Origin: Chitinophagaceae bacterium
Lineage (GTDB): Bacteria > Bacteroidota > Bacteroidia > Chitinophagales > Chitinophagaceae
Direction: 5' to 3'
Length of the DNA: 64,000 bases
Assembly: GCA_017307755.1 (NCBI GenBank)
Contig: JAFKGQ010000010.1
Location: forward strand, 310,001-374,000
In this document: positions 16,744 through 25,589 of the stretch, piece by piece
Position numbering within the stretch: position 1 is the first letter of the stretch
Layout of the letters: every line of letters starts with the position of its first letter
The notes under the pieces: generated by a model
The model's input: only the letters and a program-made list of their open reading frames with translations
Databases searched by the model: none
What the model was told of the DNA's origin: nothing
Program-made: the position numbers and the translations under genes

Positions 16744-17769
16744 ATGAGATCCCTCTTCGATATCAAACGGTTTAAATTATATGGCTGGCTTGGTCTTGCT
16801 TTTCTATTGCTTGGCCTGCTTTCCAATTTGACGCACGTTGGCGAGGCAGGGAAAAGGTTTGTGAATGATTGCTGGCGTATCGGTTATGTCACCATTCTGC
16901 ATTATATACTATTCGAGTATACCCTACCCAGACTCAGCTGGAAGAAATTCATTCGATCATTGCTGCTTATCACAGCGCATCTCTTTTTATACTCGGAGGG
17001 CTTATATCTCTGGAGGGAAACAGGGGTTGCTCTAAATATCTATACGCCATTCCCTGCAGGATCACATGAGGTTGGACCGCAAATGGAGTATAGCATAGCA
17101 TCACTCGTCTTCTTTGCGATCATCAGGCATTTCTATAATTATATAAAACTAAAACAGACTGCCCAGCAGCTGAGGATCGAAAAGCAGGAGGCTGAATTGA
17201 ATTATCTCAAGTCTCAAACCAACCCGCACTTCCTGTTCAATACCTTAAATAACATCTATTCATTGGCAAGGGATAAGTCTGACCTGGCGCCGGAAACAAT
17301 TCTGCGGCTATCAAAAATATTGCGCTATATGTTGTATGAGGCCGGTGGCCCGTATGTAGCTATTGAACAAGAGCTGAAGGTTATTGGCGACTATATATCC
17401 CTCGAAAAGCTGCGTTACGATGATTCCTTGCGGATCAATTTCAATTACGATGTAGAAGACCTGAAACAATCCTTGCCGCCCCTGCTGTTGATCCCTTTAG
17501 TCGAAAATGCCTTCAAACATGGAGCCGCTGAAACGAGGGATCGCCCTTTCGTCGACATTCATCTTTCCGTCGTCAAGCGACAACTGGCATTCTTCGTAAG
17601 GAACTCGACGGACGATCTTTCCGGTGACGGGAAGGTGAAGGAAAATATTGGCTTATCGAATCTCCGGCGTCAATTGGAATTACTTTATACCGACTATCAG
17701 GTATCGTTGGAACAACATGCATCCGAATTTTTAGCCACTTTAAAGATCAACCTTGCAAGCCATGTCTAA
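16744..17769 (+). CDS. LytS-type sensor histidine kinase
   Basis: 341 aa. Four hydrophobic helices in the first ~135 residues, a short coiled linker (LRIEKQEAELNYLKSQTNPH), the phospho-accepting HisK motif NPHFLFNTLNNIYSL, and the ATP-binding N-box LLIPLVENAFKHG. This is the compact Bacteroidota YehU/LytS class. The response regulator follows and overlaps, so they form a pair. The signal is unknown. Confidence 0.92.
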   Translation: MRSLFDIKRFKLYGWLGLAFLLLGLLSNLTHVGEAGKRFVNDCWRIGYVTILHYILFEYTLPRLSWKKFIRSLLLITAHLFLYSEGLYLWRETGVALNIYTPFPAGSHEVGPQMEYSIASLVFFAIIRHFYNYIKLKQTAQQLRIEKQEAELNYLKSQTNPHFLFNTLNNIYSLARDKSDLAPETILRLSKILRYMLYEAGGPYVAIEQELKVIGDYISLEKLRYDDSLRINFNYDVEDLKQSLPPLLLIPLVENAFKHGAAETRDRPFVDIHLSVVKRQLAFFVRNSTDDLSGDGKVKENIGLSNLRRQLELLYTDYQVSLEQHASEFLATLKINLASHV

Positions 17770-18454
17770 AATACGATGTATCATTATAGAAGATGAACCC
17801 TTAGCGGTAAAGGTCCTGACAGACTACATCTCACAGGTGTCGTTCCTGGATCTCCAGGGGGCTTTTAAAGATGCGATCCTTGCGACCGACTACTTGCGGA
17901 ATGCATCCATTCATCTTATCTTTTTGGATATCCACCTGCCTAAGTTAAAAGGTATGTCTTTCTTAAAAACGCTTTCCAATCCACCAGCCGTTATTATCAC
18001 CACCGCCTATCATCAATATGCCGTGGAAGGTTTTAGCCTGAACGTGACAGATTATTTGCTGAAGCCTTTCGATTTCGAGAGGTTTCTGGTAGCTGTGACC
18101 AAGGTAAGGACCGTACATACGGCAAGGCAGGAGCCAACTGACGATGCCGAGCCGAGAGACTTCATTTTTATCAACGTTCAAAAGAAAAAAGTAAAGATCT
18201 TCTTTTCAGAGATTGTCTATATTGAAAGCCAGCGGGAGTATGTCAAGATCACGACTACTCACAGTGAATACATTTCAAAAATGAGTACGCATGAGATAGA
18301 GGCGATATTGCCCGCTCATCTCTTCAAAAGGGTGCACCGGTCGTTCATCGTATCCATCCGCAGGATTGAAGCCTACACGGCCGATGTGATCGAAATAAAT
18401 GGCGTGTCTATTCCCATTGGAAAGGGGTACAGGGATGGTATGGAAAAATTATGA
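17762..18454 (+). CDS. LytTR-type response regulator
   Basis: 230 aa. The receiver domain has IIEDEPLAVKVL and the phospho-acceptor Asp in LIFLDIHLPKLKG; Lys of the active site is in YLLKPFDFERF. The LytTR DNA-binding domain (from FIFINVQKKKVKIFF to IPIGKGYRDGM) carries IVYIESQREYVKI and HRSFIVSIRRI. It overlaps the kinase gene by 8 bp with the start at 17762 (alternative 17753). Confidence 0.92.
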   Translation: MSKIRCIIIEDEPLAVKVLTDYISQVSFLDLQGAFKDAILATDYLRNASIHLIFLDIHLPKLKGMSFLKTLSNPPAVIITTAYHQYAVEGFSLNVTDYLLKPFDFERFLVAVTKVRTVHTARQEPTDDAEPRDFIFINVQKKKVKIFFSEIVYIESQREYVKITTTHSEYISKMSTHEIEAILPAHLFKRVHRSFIVSIRRIEAYTADVIEINGVSIPIGKGYRDGMEKL

Positions 18455-18506
18455 TCTGTCGTCGGCAAGATCTGCTGTTTTTTGGTAGTTTAAATTGGAA
18501 ATTAAC

Positions 18507-18944
18507 ATGACAAAAACAAAAATGGAACAGGAACCATACAAAAATCTGTATCTCTGCAAGCGTATCGTACAGGCCAAGTTGTTTATTGACCTTCATTACG
18601 CCGAAGATATTGACTTGGAACAGATTGCCTGCACTGCGTATTTTTCCAAATTTCACTTCTGCAGACTCTTTAAAAAGGCTTATGGCAAGACCCCGCACCA
18701 TTATTTGACGCAAGTGCGTATAGATAATGCACTGCGCTTATTGGGACAAGGCGTGCCTGTGGCCGAGGTCAGCTTCCGGGTCGGATTTGATAGTTCTACT
18801 TCTTTTGCCGCACTGTTTAAAAAACATTACGGGGCATCGCCATCGGATTATCGGGCCCGACAGTTGAAAAAACAAGCCTGGCTCGTATCAAACCGGCTAC
18901 GCGCCGTACCAAATTGTTTTGCCGAAGCCCACGGCTGGAAATAA
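18507..18944 (+). CDS. Short AraC-type HTH regulator
   Basis: About 145 aa, almost only the AraC double helix-turn-helix: IDLEQIACTAYFSKFHFCRL and VAEVSFRVGFDSSTSFAALF, ending KKHYGASPSDYR. There is no sensor domain, so it probably works as a stand-alone SoxS/MarA-like activator. The start is the ATG at 18507; the frame further upstream opens only with TTG. Followed by VOC and DUF1569 genes in the same direction. Confidence 0.88.
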   Translation: MTKTKMEQEPYKNLYLCKRIVQAKLFIDLHYAEDIDLEQIACTAYFSKFHFCRLFKKAYGKTPHHYLTQVRIDNALRLLGQGVPVAEVSFRVGFDSSTSFAALFKKHYGASPSDYRARQLKKQAWLVSNRLRAVPNCFAEAHGWK

Positions 18945-19004
18945 AGCAATATTCAATAGTTTAAAGTGGCCAATTGGTGGCATCTTTGGTAAAAACAAAG
19001 CAGC

Positions 19005-19424
19005 ATGATCACCAAAGTCACTCACATGTGTGTATATGTCCTCGATCAGGACAGTGCATACGATTTTTATGTTAACAAATTGGGATTCAAGGTCCATACC
19101 GATGCGCCCATGGGGCCTGATGCCCGCTGGCTCACCGTCACACCGCCAGCCCAGCCCGAACTTGAGATTACGCTGTTCCTAGTTAAGGAAGGCGGAGTTT
19201 TTGATGCGGAAACCACCCGTACAATGAGGAACCTGGTCAAAAAAGGCACATTTGGCGCCGCCGTATTTACCTGTCAGGACCTAATGACCACCTACGAAGA
19301 ATTAAAAGTAAAAGGTGTGGAATTCATTAAGACTCCCACAAAAGAATTCTATGGCTATGAAGCCTTATTCAAAGACGACTCGGGAAATTGGTTCTCTTTA
19401 TCACAACTCAATCCGGAGCCATGA
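19005..19424 (+). CDS. VOC family protein (glyoxalase-like)
   Basis: 139 aa. Two beta-alpha-beta units: VTHMCVYVLDQDSAYDFYVN and TYEELKVKGVEFIKTP, with FKDDSGNWFSLSQL supplying the usual metal-site Glu position, here replaced by Ser. So metal-dependent glyoxalase chemistry is doubtful. The stop codon overlaps the next start (ATGA), so it is translationally coupled to the DUF1569 gene. Confidence 0.88.
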   Translation: MITKVTHMCVYVLDQDSAYDFYVNKLGFKVHTDAPMGPDARWLTVTPPAQPELEITLFLVKEGGVFDAETTRTMRNLVKKGTFGAAVFTCQDLMTTYEELKVKGVEFIKTPTKEFYGYEALFKDDSGNWFSLSQLNPEP

Positions 19425-19870
19425 AAACTCTATTTGATAATGCTGAACGGCAGGAACTCATCAGCAGGCTGGACAAACTGACTGCCGAAAACCGGCCTTT
19501 ATGGGGTAAGATGAACTCGTCTCAAATGGTAAAACACTGCCGTCTTTGGGAGGAAATGATCCATGAGAACAAATTGCTTAAGCGTCCGTTTATCGGCCGG
19601 CTAATCGGTCAGATGATCCTAAAGAAAGTCTTGCAATCGCCAGAGTTCCGAAGAAATAGTCCGACCATTCCAGAAATGCTAGTGACCGATGCGAATATTG
19701 ACCTAAATGACGAGCGTCGTCAGCTAATTACGCTTGTTAACAGTTATCCTCAATATGACCAGCCGGATTACAGCTTTATTCACCCATTCTTTGGCAAGAT
19801 GACCCGCGACCAGATTGGCAAATTGGCTTACCTGCACCTGGATCATCACTTAAAGCAGTTTGGTGTTTGA
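19421..19870 (+). CDS. DUF1569 (DinB-like fold) protein
   Basis: About 149 aa. RPLWGKMNSSQMVKHCRLWE near the N-terminus and HPFFGKMTRDQIGKLAYLHL followed by DHHLKQFG are the conserved blocks of DUF1569; the His residues (KHC, HLDHHLKQ) fit a DinB/YfiT-type metal site. It overlaps the VOC gene by four bases. Function unknown. Confidence 0.85.
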   Translation: MKTLFDNAERQELISRLDKLTAENRPLWGKMNSSQMVKHCRLWEEMIHENKLLKRPFIGRLIGQMILKKVLQSPEFRRNSPTIPEMLVTDANIDLNDERRQLITLVNSYPQYDQPDYSFIHPFFGKMTRDQIGKLAYLHLDHHLKQFGV

Positions 19871-19992
19871 TGGTCGTTTAGATCGACAAAAATTTATAAC
19901 CAAACGATCTTATATTTAGGCAGGGAAATACTCAAATGGATTGTTGCCCGATCGAACCGTGCGAGGTTTCTTACATTTAAACATATTAATTT

Positions 19993-20829
19993 ATGAATGA
20001 CACTTCGACCGTAGTTCCTTCCGTTGATATTTCGGAAGACACTGCCGCTAACTATGACCAATTTCTCGGCCCCTTATTCTTTGAACCATATGCTATAGAA
20101 GTTGTAAAACGAATGGACCCAACCTCCGTTTCTACTGTATTGGAAATTGCTGCCGGAACAGGCCGGGTTACACGTCATATCCGGGAACGTATCCCAGCCT
20201 CTGCAAAGCTAGTCGCTTCAGATATTAGCGAGGGCATGTTAGGTGAAGCAAAAAAGAAATTAAGCCATCTTAATATTGAATGGCAAAATATCGATGCACA
20301 ACAACTCCCTTTTAATGATAACAGTATCGACCTGGTTGTTTGTTGCTTTGGATATATGTTTGTTCCTGATAAGCCAAAGGCATTTGCAGAGGCATATCGC
20401 GTTTTAAGACCAGGAGGCATGTTTTTATTTACAACCTGGGATAAGTTGGAGCAAAATGCTGCATCCTATACCTCCCGATCCATAGCAAAGGCGTATTTGG
20501 AAGAGCCGTTGCCAGAGTCATATAATCTTGCAACCTCGATGAGTGATGAAACCGTCATAGGTCAATTATTACAGGACGCAGGGTTTTCAAAAATGATAAT
20601 CGAAAAAGTAAAACAATTTTCTGTCAGCCCATCTGCAAAAGAAGCTGCATTCGGCCTTGTAGAGGGTGGAGCGCTTATTTATAAGGAGATCAAAAAGCGT
20701 AATCCCGCATGGATAGCCGAGATAAAAATTAAAGTGGAAAAAGAACTTGCTGAAAAATTCGGGGATGCTCCTATGATCGCTCCAATAAGTGCGGTGATCA
20801 GTCAGGCATGGAAAGTCACAAACAAATAA
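19993..20829 (+). CDS. Class I SAM-dependent methyltransferase (copy 2)
   Basis: 278 aa. LEIAAGTGRVTRHIRER (motif I), ASDISEGML (strand 2), DAQQLPFNDNSIDLVVCCFG and YRVLRPGGMFLFTTWDKLEQ. The same blocks in the same spacing appear in the gene at 3082, including N-terminal NYDQFLGPLFFEPYA versus RYLGSYLFEPYA, so the two are paralogues. The acceptor is unknown. Confidence 0.9.
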   Translation: MNDTSTVVPSVDISEDTAANYDQFLGPLFFEPYAIEVVKRMDPTSVSTVLEIAAGTGRVTRHIRERIPASAKLVASDISEGMLGEAKKKLSHLNIEWQNIDAQQLPFNDNSIDLVVCCFGYMFVPDKPKAFAEAYRVLRPGGMFLFTTWDKLEQNAASYTSRSIAKAYLEEPLPESYNLATSMSDETVIGQLLQDAGFSKMIIEKVKQFSVSPSAKEAAFGLVEGGALIYKEIKKRNPAWIAEIKIKVEKELAEKFGDAPMIAPISAVISQAWKVTNK

Positions 20830-20864
20830 ACAGCCTGACGACGTAGCAAAACAACAAGGTTGTC

Positions 20865-21542
20865 ATGACAAAAAAAGAGATCGAGAAGTTTATAAAAGAA
20901 TATATTCTGCCGACACATTCCAACTATTATCTTCATAAAAATATTTTGTATAAACCTTTTGGAGATGAATTATTCATAAAGGGCTATTCGTTCGATGCAG
21001 GCGGGAGAAATCCGGATGCAATGCATGTCACGTATTTCATAATGCCTCTGTTCGTAGTAGAGGAGACGATCAGCATTTCTTATTCGCAAGAGCTATACTA
21101 TGCTTATCGGGAAGGACTGTTCAACCTTAAGCGGTCCAGAAATCGTGTATGGGACGTCCGGATTGCGAGCCGGGATGATGCATTTAAGCTGATCAATACC
21201 ATCATGGATAAACAAGGGGAGCCGGTCCTGGCAAAGCTCAACGACGCCAAAAATGCCTATGACGCTATCAAGAAGGGCAGGAAGGATAATATAAGGGTTT
21301 ACGAAGAATGTGCCTATACCAGCATATTATTTGCCAGTCGACACAAGCAAGATACAATGCTCAAATGGTTGATCAGGGAAGCTAAAAAGGACACCCAATA
21401 CGACTATATAATTGCGATCAGGGAACGTACAGAATTGCTGTTATCCCAATCAACCCGGGAAGAGCGAATTAGGGTTTTAAAAGAGTTCGCCAATATAACC
21501 ATCTCGAATTTAAAGTTCTCACACCTTATGCCCTTTACTTAA
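20865..21542 (+). CDS. Hypothetical protein
   Basis: 225 aa, no signal peptide or membrane helix. The N-terminal ~110 residues look alpha/beta; the C-terminal half is strongly helical and charged (KNAYDAIKKGRKDNIRVYEE to REERIRVLKEFANI). Not assigned to a family. It follows the methyltransferase by 35 bp and may be cotranscribed. Confidence 0.6.
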   Translation: MTKKEIEKFIKEYILPTHSNYYLHKNILYKPFGDELFIKGYSFDAGGRNPDAMHVTYFIMPLFVVEETISISYSQELYYAYREGLFNLKRSRNRVWDVRIASRDDAFKLINTIMDKQGEPVLAKLNDAKNAYDAIKKGRKDNIRVYEECAYTSILFASRHKQDTMLKWLIREAKKDTQYDYIIAIRERTELLLSQSTREERIRVLKEFANITISNLKFSHLMPFT

Positions 21543-21551
21543 CCTGTAATG

Positions 21552-21983
21552 CTACTCTCGGAGCGAAGTCTCAACTCCATATCGTATTGCCGCCGCAAGT
21601 ATATCAATGTTTATGTCTTTCAGGGTTTTGAACCTAATGCAATACCCGGTCACTTTCGCCTTGCCCATTTTTTTTCCATACGTTTGAGCTAAGTATGTTT
21701 TATCTTTTACACCAAGGATATAGACAGAGATTCCGGTTTTATTCGCACTTATACCAATTTGAAAAAAATCTCTAGTCTTTCCATCAGCATATTTTATTGT
21801 GTGAGATCCATAGCCAATAGTAGGGTTACTAACAGTTTTATTTTCGCTGTTTTTACCATCGTCGAACCATAATTTGCCTTTTGGCAGCACTTGTAGTATG
21901 AGCCGGTGCAACTCTTGCATGTCACCGCGTTTTTGTTCAGGCTGGTTGGCAATATGCTTTTTGATTTGTTCTTGCACGTTCAT
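21552..21983 (-). CDS. DUF1801 domain protein
   Basis: 143 aa. ISANKTGISVYILGVKDKTY and KVTGYCIRFKTLKDINIDIL match the DUF1801/YdhG-like fold, with an N-terminal helix pair (VQEQIKKHIANQPEQKRGDM). Function unknown. A 49-aa ORF lies 13 bp upstream in the same direction. Confidence 0.78.
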   Translation of the reverse strand: MNVQEQIKKHIANQPEQKRGDMQELHRLILQVLPKGKLWFDDGKNSENKTVSNPTIGYGSHTIKYADGKTRDFFQIGISANKTGISVYILGVKDKTYLAQTYGKKMGKAKVTGYCIRFKTLKDINIDILAAAIRYGVETSLRE

Positions 21984-21996
21984 ATAAAATATTAAA

Positions 21997-22146
21997 TTAT
22001 GTGTTGCTTACTTTGTCCAATTTGTCACCAGAATTTCCATACTGCCACTCTTGGGACATTATTGCATCCAAAACCGAAATGGCTTTACAAATAGTTTCCA
22101 ATGATTTTCTGTCTGGAAGCAGGCTGTAATCTTTTGTCGAAATCAT
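21997..22146 (-). CDS. 49-aa ORF, possibly the N-terminal remnant of a longer gene
   Basis: ATG at 22146 and stop at 21997. The translation begins MISTKDYSLLPDRKSLETIC and continues KAISVLDAIMSQEWQYG, which reads like the helical N-terminus of a larger protein rather than random sequence, then ends abruptly in a polar tail. It lies 13 bp before the DUF1801 gene. 22147-22298 shows nothing recognisable. Confidence 0.4.
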   Translation of the reverse strand: MISTKDYSLLPDRKSLETICKAISVLDAIMSQEWQYGNSGDKLDKVSNT

Positions 22147-22298
22147 TTGTCGTGCTTGTGAATGTTAGGGTGTGGTTTTATCCTTGCTGACAACTCATAA
22201 ATATACGCAACGCAATAGTCAAGTTGCAGATGGCGCTCTTTCGAATTGATTTACAACATATTGCAGCAATTCTTCCGTAAGAACAAAATATCTTGTAG

Positions 22299-22613
22299 CC
22301 TTTTTTTAAGCTTGACTATAAAGAGGGAAATAACTTTAACAGGAGCGATAGCATAACAAAAGATAAAATAACTGTACGCTTTGTCACAAAAAAGCAGGAA
22401 TGGGTAACTGAAGATTTAAATACGGATTTCATGATCACATGGACAGGACAATTTAAAGAAGGCCAAAAGGTCCAGGTGATTTATGATCCAAACAATCCGT
22501 CTGATTTTACAATATCAAATAAGCAGTATCCCAGAACAGTAAAAAGTGTTTTAATCGTTGCAGGATTGATATTTGTAGCTGTCGGGGTGTATAAGTTTTT
22601 TACTGCGGCTTAA
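22299..22613 (+). pseudogene. DUF3592-like protein, N-terminally truncated
   Basis: The frame is open from 22299 (after a TAG at 22296-22298). It translates with good DUF3592-type sequence: DYKEGNNFN, ITVRFVTKKQEWVTEDLN, FKEGQKVQVIYDPNNPSDF and a closing hydrophobic helix SVLIVAGLIFVAVGVYKFF. The first transmembrane helix of the family and a start codon are missing; the first ATG is at 22431, inside the domain. A run of seven Ts at 22301-22307 could be the site of a frameshift. Confidence 0.55.
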
Positions 22614-22640
22614 AAGTTCGATCTTTCTGGAAAGATAAAT

Positions 22641-22664
22641 AAAAAACACCTTGATCATCAAGGT
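22641..22664 (-). terminator. Intrinsic terminator after the HTH-membrane protein gene
   Basis: ACCTTGAT (22648-22655... centred on 22656) pairs perfectly with ATCAAGGT. On the minus strand the stem is followed closely by six Ts (22641-22646). It lies 25 bp after the stop of the gene at 22689. Confidence 0.75.
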
Positions 22665-22688
22665 AGAGGAGGGCATCATAGTACATGT

Positions 22689-23945
22689 TCAAAATTCATT
22701 TTTGTACAGGGTCTTTCCATCCAGGCCTGTTAACTCCGCTCTATCTACTTCACATAACCCGTTTGAAATATACCCAAGGCCAGCCAGGTTTTTGGTATCA
22801 GTAGTAAATCGAGTTGAAAATACTTCTTTATCGTTTATTTTTATAGTTGCCACTTTATTCTTTACGGTTATTTCTATATCTGTCCACTGGTACACGTCAA
22901 AAGATATTGGCAATAAGTCAGTATTAATTCCCTGCATCACCTGCTCTCCGAATTCTATTAAAGCGTTGTGTGCACATCCTTTTGTCGTGCTTCTCATAAT
23001 CATAAAAGATCTCTGGCAATATAGCTCTACTTCAATATATGGACAGGAGGTGCTTCTTACCTCCCGCATTCTTACCCTGGTTTTAAAGTTGAAATTATCG
23101 CTGGGTACATTCATTTGGCTGGGAAAGTAAACATAATGGTATCGTTTGTCTTTGCCTGCATCGATATTATTTCTCGATAACTGTGATACCGGAACGCTCA
23201 GACTGCCATTATTTACGAAAGTATCCACTTTAATATGTTCGGGGATGTAGTTGGCTATATTATCAATTGCATAAAAAAACCAGCGGTCGGTAGGAATACT
23301 TACATCAACCGTCCTGATGGCGGAATCATTGGCTATGAGTTTTGCAATATGATAACCAGGCTCATAATATATATCGGTGAGTGTGTAATTGTTTTTATAA
23401 ATTCTTACCCTGCGATTTTTATCCCAGGATTGCTGTATAAAAAAACTATCCGCCTGCACTTCGTCTATATTATAGCTAAAAACTACGGAATTCGGAATAT
23501 CGTTCGAGGTATTCTTCCGGAATGAAAAAGATGCCTTTTCCGCATTACTTACTGTTCTTTTTGCTGTGCCAAAAAAATAAAAACCAGCCAGAATGATACT
23601 GGCGATCGGTATATAAAAAAATTTTAAATTAAACTTTCGCCTGCTTGCTTCTTTTGCTGGTGCTTTTTCAGATACGTCTTGGACTTTGCTGGCCTTGTAA
23701 TCTTGCCAGGTCTTGTAATTATAGTAATTGGCAATCGCATTTAAGGTAGCTATTTGTGGTAACCGGCTAAATTCTCCATAAGCAAGTCGTTTTACAGTGG
23801 TCCCGCTTATAAGGATACCTGACCTTTGTTGTAGCTGCTCTCCGATGTGATCAAAATCCCGTTGCGTCATACTGGTGAGATCGCTATATCCATTCTTATT
23901 AAAAATCTCTATTATGCTTTCTTTTACCAATGACTGTTCGCTCAT
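22689..23945 (-). CDS. Membrane-anchored HTH protein with C-terminal lectin-like region
   Basis: 418 aa. Residues ~1-90 look like a helix-turn-helix unit (SGILISGTTVKRLAYGEFSR, then LNAIANYYNYKTWQDYKA). One transmembrane helix follows at about 105-125 (FFYIPIASIILAGFYFFG). The ~290-residue part beyond it should lie in the periplasm and contains beta-rich sequence ending in a concanavalin/LamG-like repeat (VYQWTDIEITVKNKVATIKI, GLGYISNGLCEVDRAELTG). A DNA-binding head joined through the membrane to a binding domain suggests a one-component sensor; the ligand is unknown. Confidence 0.7.
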   Translation of the reverse strand: MSEQSLVKESIIEIFNKNGYSDLTSMTQRDFDHIGEQLQQRSGILISGTTVKRLAYGEFSRLPQIATLNAIANYYNYKTWQDYKASKVQDVSEKAPAKEASRRKFNLKFFYIPIASIILAGFYFFGTAKRTVSNAEKASFSFRKNTSNDIPNSVVFSYNIDEVQADSFFIQQSWDKNRRVRIYKNNYTLTDIYYEPGYHIAKLIANDSAIRTVDVSIPTDRWFFYAIDNIANYIPEHIKVDTFVNNGSLSVPVSQLSRNNIDAGKDKRYHYVYFPSQMNVPSDNFNFKTRVRMREVRSTSCPYIEVELYCQRSFMIMRSTTKGCAHNALIEFGEQVMQGINTDLLPISFDVYQWTDIEITVKNKVATIKINDKEVFSTRFTTDTKNLAGLGYISNGLCEVDRAELTGLDGKTLYKNEF

Positions 23946-24190
23946 AAAAGATCGATTTCTCCTAAAATTAGTTTATGTAAATCACAGGAAAAATATTAAA
24001 CGTCAATCCCTTATCAAAATACTAACAAATACGCCGGGATCCATCTTTATTCAATTTTGGGGGACTTTGCCGAGCTTTTGTTCATGCATTTTTATGTTCC
24101 ACAGCTTATTTGCATAGAAATATCTAAGGCACAAAATAGTTAGCCTCATAGTAAAGTTGATCGCGCAGAAATATATTAAACAAATACAAT

Positions 24191-24976
24191 ATGAATACAT
24201 GCATGACTTTAGGCCGCATTTTTTTTGGAGTAGGAATACTGGGGATAGGAGTGCTACATTTCTTCTACCCGGGCATCAGGCCAATTATAATACCTGGATT
24301 AACAAATATTCCCCCTGATCTATCTTTTATATCCTATTTTATAGCTGTTCTTCTGATCGGTACAGGGCTTTGGGTTACAGTCGGCAAAAAATTTAATGGT
24401 ATCTCATTATTAATGGGGATCATATTTTTACTCCTATTTCTATTTGGTCATTTGCCCAGGTTTTTATCAGCTGGTGCTTTTAATAATTACTGGGTTAACA
24501 CTAATAAGGTTTTAGCATTGTCTGGAGGGTTCCTGGCCGTATCAACAATCAATGCCCCGAAACCGGGACATAAAATAATGCGGTTGCTTGCTAAAGCAGG
24601 TCCTATTGGCATGTATTTCTATGCGATCATGTTATATAATTTCGGAGTAGGACATTTCAATAACCTGGAAGGGATCAGCAATATAGTGCCAAAGTATATT
24701 CCTTTCCCCAAATTCTGGACCTTCCTTGGTGGTGTTGCATTGATAGGATCGGCGATAAGTATTTTTAGCAAGTATATGGTAAAAAAGATTTTACTGCTGC
24801 TTGCATTAAACCTATTTATCTGGTTACTATTGCTACACCTTTATTACACTATTCTCTTTCCACATTGGAATGAAGGTGAGAATTTTATGGGCTCCTCAAC
24901 CTGTTTATGCTTCTGCGGCACTGCTTTAATTTTATCTCAAACGGCATCGAAAGCAGGATCAAAAGTACAGGAATAA
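24191..24976 (+). CDS. Multi-pass membrane protein, DoxX-like
   Basis: 261 aa with about seven hydrophobic helices. LGRIFFGVGILGIGVLHFFY at the N-terminus resembles the first helix of DoxX-like proteins, and the pattern recurs in the second half (FYAIMLYNFGVGHFNNLEGI), suggesting an internal duplication of a four-helix unit. No catalytic motif seen. 23946-24190 upstream contains nothing recognisable. Confidence 0.65.
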   Translation: MNTCMTLGRIFFGVGILGIGVLHFFYPGIRPIIIPGLTNIPPDLSFISYFIAVLLIGTGLWVTVGKKFNGISLLMGIIFLLLFLFGHLPRFLSAGAFNNYWVNTNKVLALSGGFLAVSTINAPKPGHKIMRLLAKAGPIGMYFYAIMLYNFGVGHFNNLEGISNIVPKYIPFPKFWTFLGGVALIGSAISIFSKYMVKKILLLLALNLFIWLLLLHLYYTILFPHWNEGENFMGSSTCLCFCGTALILSQTASKAGSKVQE

Positions 24977-25117
24977 TGATTTGTGGCTTTAACAGGCAGC
25001 AGAGTTTTGACCTGTAAGATATGACAGACAGGAAAGCAATTTATCCATGACGAAGCTCCTTACGAAGTGTATTATGGAGACAATTTAATCAAGAGGTAAT
25101 TTGCTATCCTTAATAGC

Positions 25118-25186
25118 AAAAAACCCACTGATCAACGGCGGGTTGAAGTAAGTTGTAGTCCTGACAGGACAGATATCGAACTGCTT
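25118..25186 (-). repeat. tRNA-Arg-end/terminator repeat, copy A
   Basis: Read on the minus strand: GTTCGATATCTG, then TCCTGTCAGGACTAC, identical over 15 bases to the 3' end of tRNA-Arg at 31191, then a spacer of the same length as after the tRNA and a degenerate AACCC/GGGTT hairpin with six Ts. It differs from the tRNA by five extra bases (ATCTG) in the T-arm. It lies directly downstream of the HigBA genes and could act as their terminator. Confidence 0.75.
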
Positions 25187-25208
25187 TTTTGAGATAGATG
25201 TTCGTAAT

Positions 25209-25586
25209 CTAAGCATGATCTAACAGGAATGCAGGATCAACTTTTAGCTTTTTATATACCGCCTTTAAAAAAGGAACGTCCGGCTTCCTTTTTCCAGAAA
25301 GTATTTCCGATAGCTTGGACTTGCCCAACCCAAGCGTATCCGCCAGTTTAGCCTGGGTTATCTTATTTTCATACATCTTTTGTTCCAATAGTTCAGTTAT
25401 TGTCTGCGGTTCCTTAGCAGGCTTAAGTCCCAAAACATTGTCCTCATACTCTTCTGCAGCTTTTGCCATCGTTGCAAGGGTTTTCAGTTCTTTTGCCGTG
25501 AGATTAGCTTCTCCTTTATTCATCAAATCGTACACAGCAACCATTGTTTCATGATAGGCTTTTTTGGATGTAATAGCATGTTTCAT
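25209..25586 (-). CDS. higA: HigA-type antitoxin (XRE helix-turn-helix)
   Basis: 125 aa. The N-terminal ~65 residues form a helical toxin-binding part; the HTH is ITQAKLADTLGLGKSKLSEI followed by LSGKRKPDVPFLKAVYKKL. This is the COG5499/HigA layout in which the antitoxin gene follows the toxin gene. Start ATG at 25586, three bases after the toxin stop. The antitoxin should bind HigB and, with it, the operator upstream of higB. Confidence 0.85.
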   Translation of the reverse strand: MKHAITSKKAYHETMVAVYDLMNKGEANLTAKELKTLATMAKAAEEYEDNVLGLKPAKEPQTITELLEQKMYENKITQAKLADTLGLGKSKLSEILSGKRKPDVPFLKAVYKKLKVDPAFLLDHA

Positions 25587-25589
25587 ATT

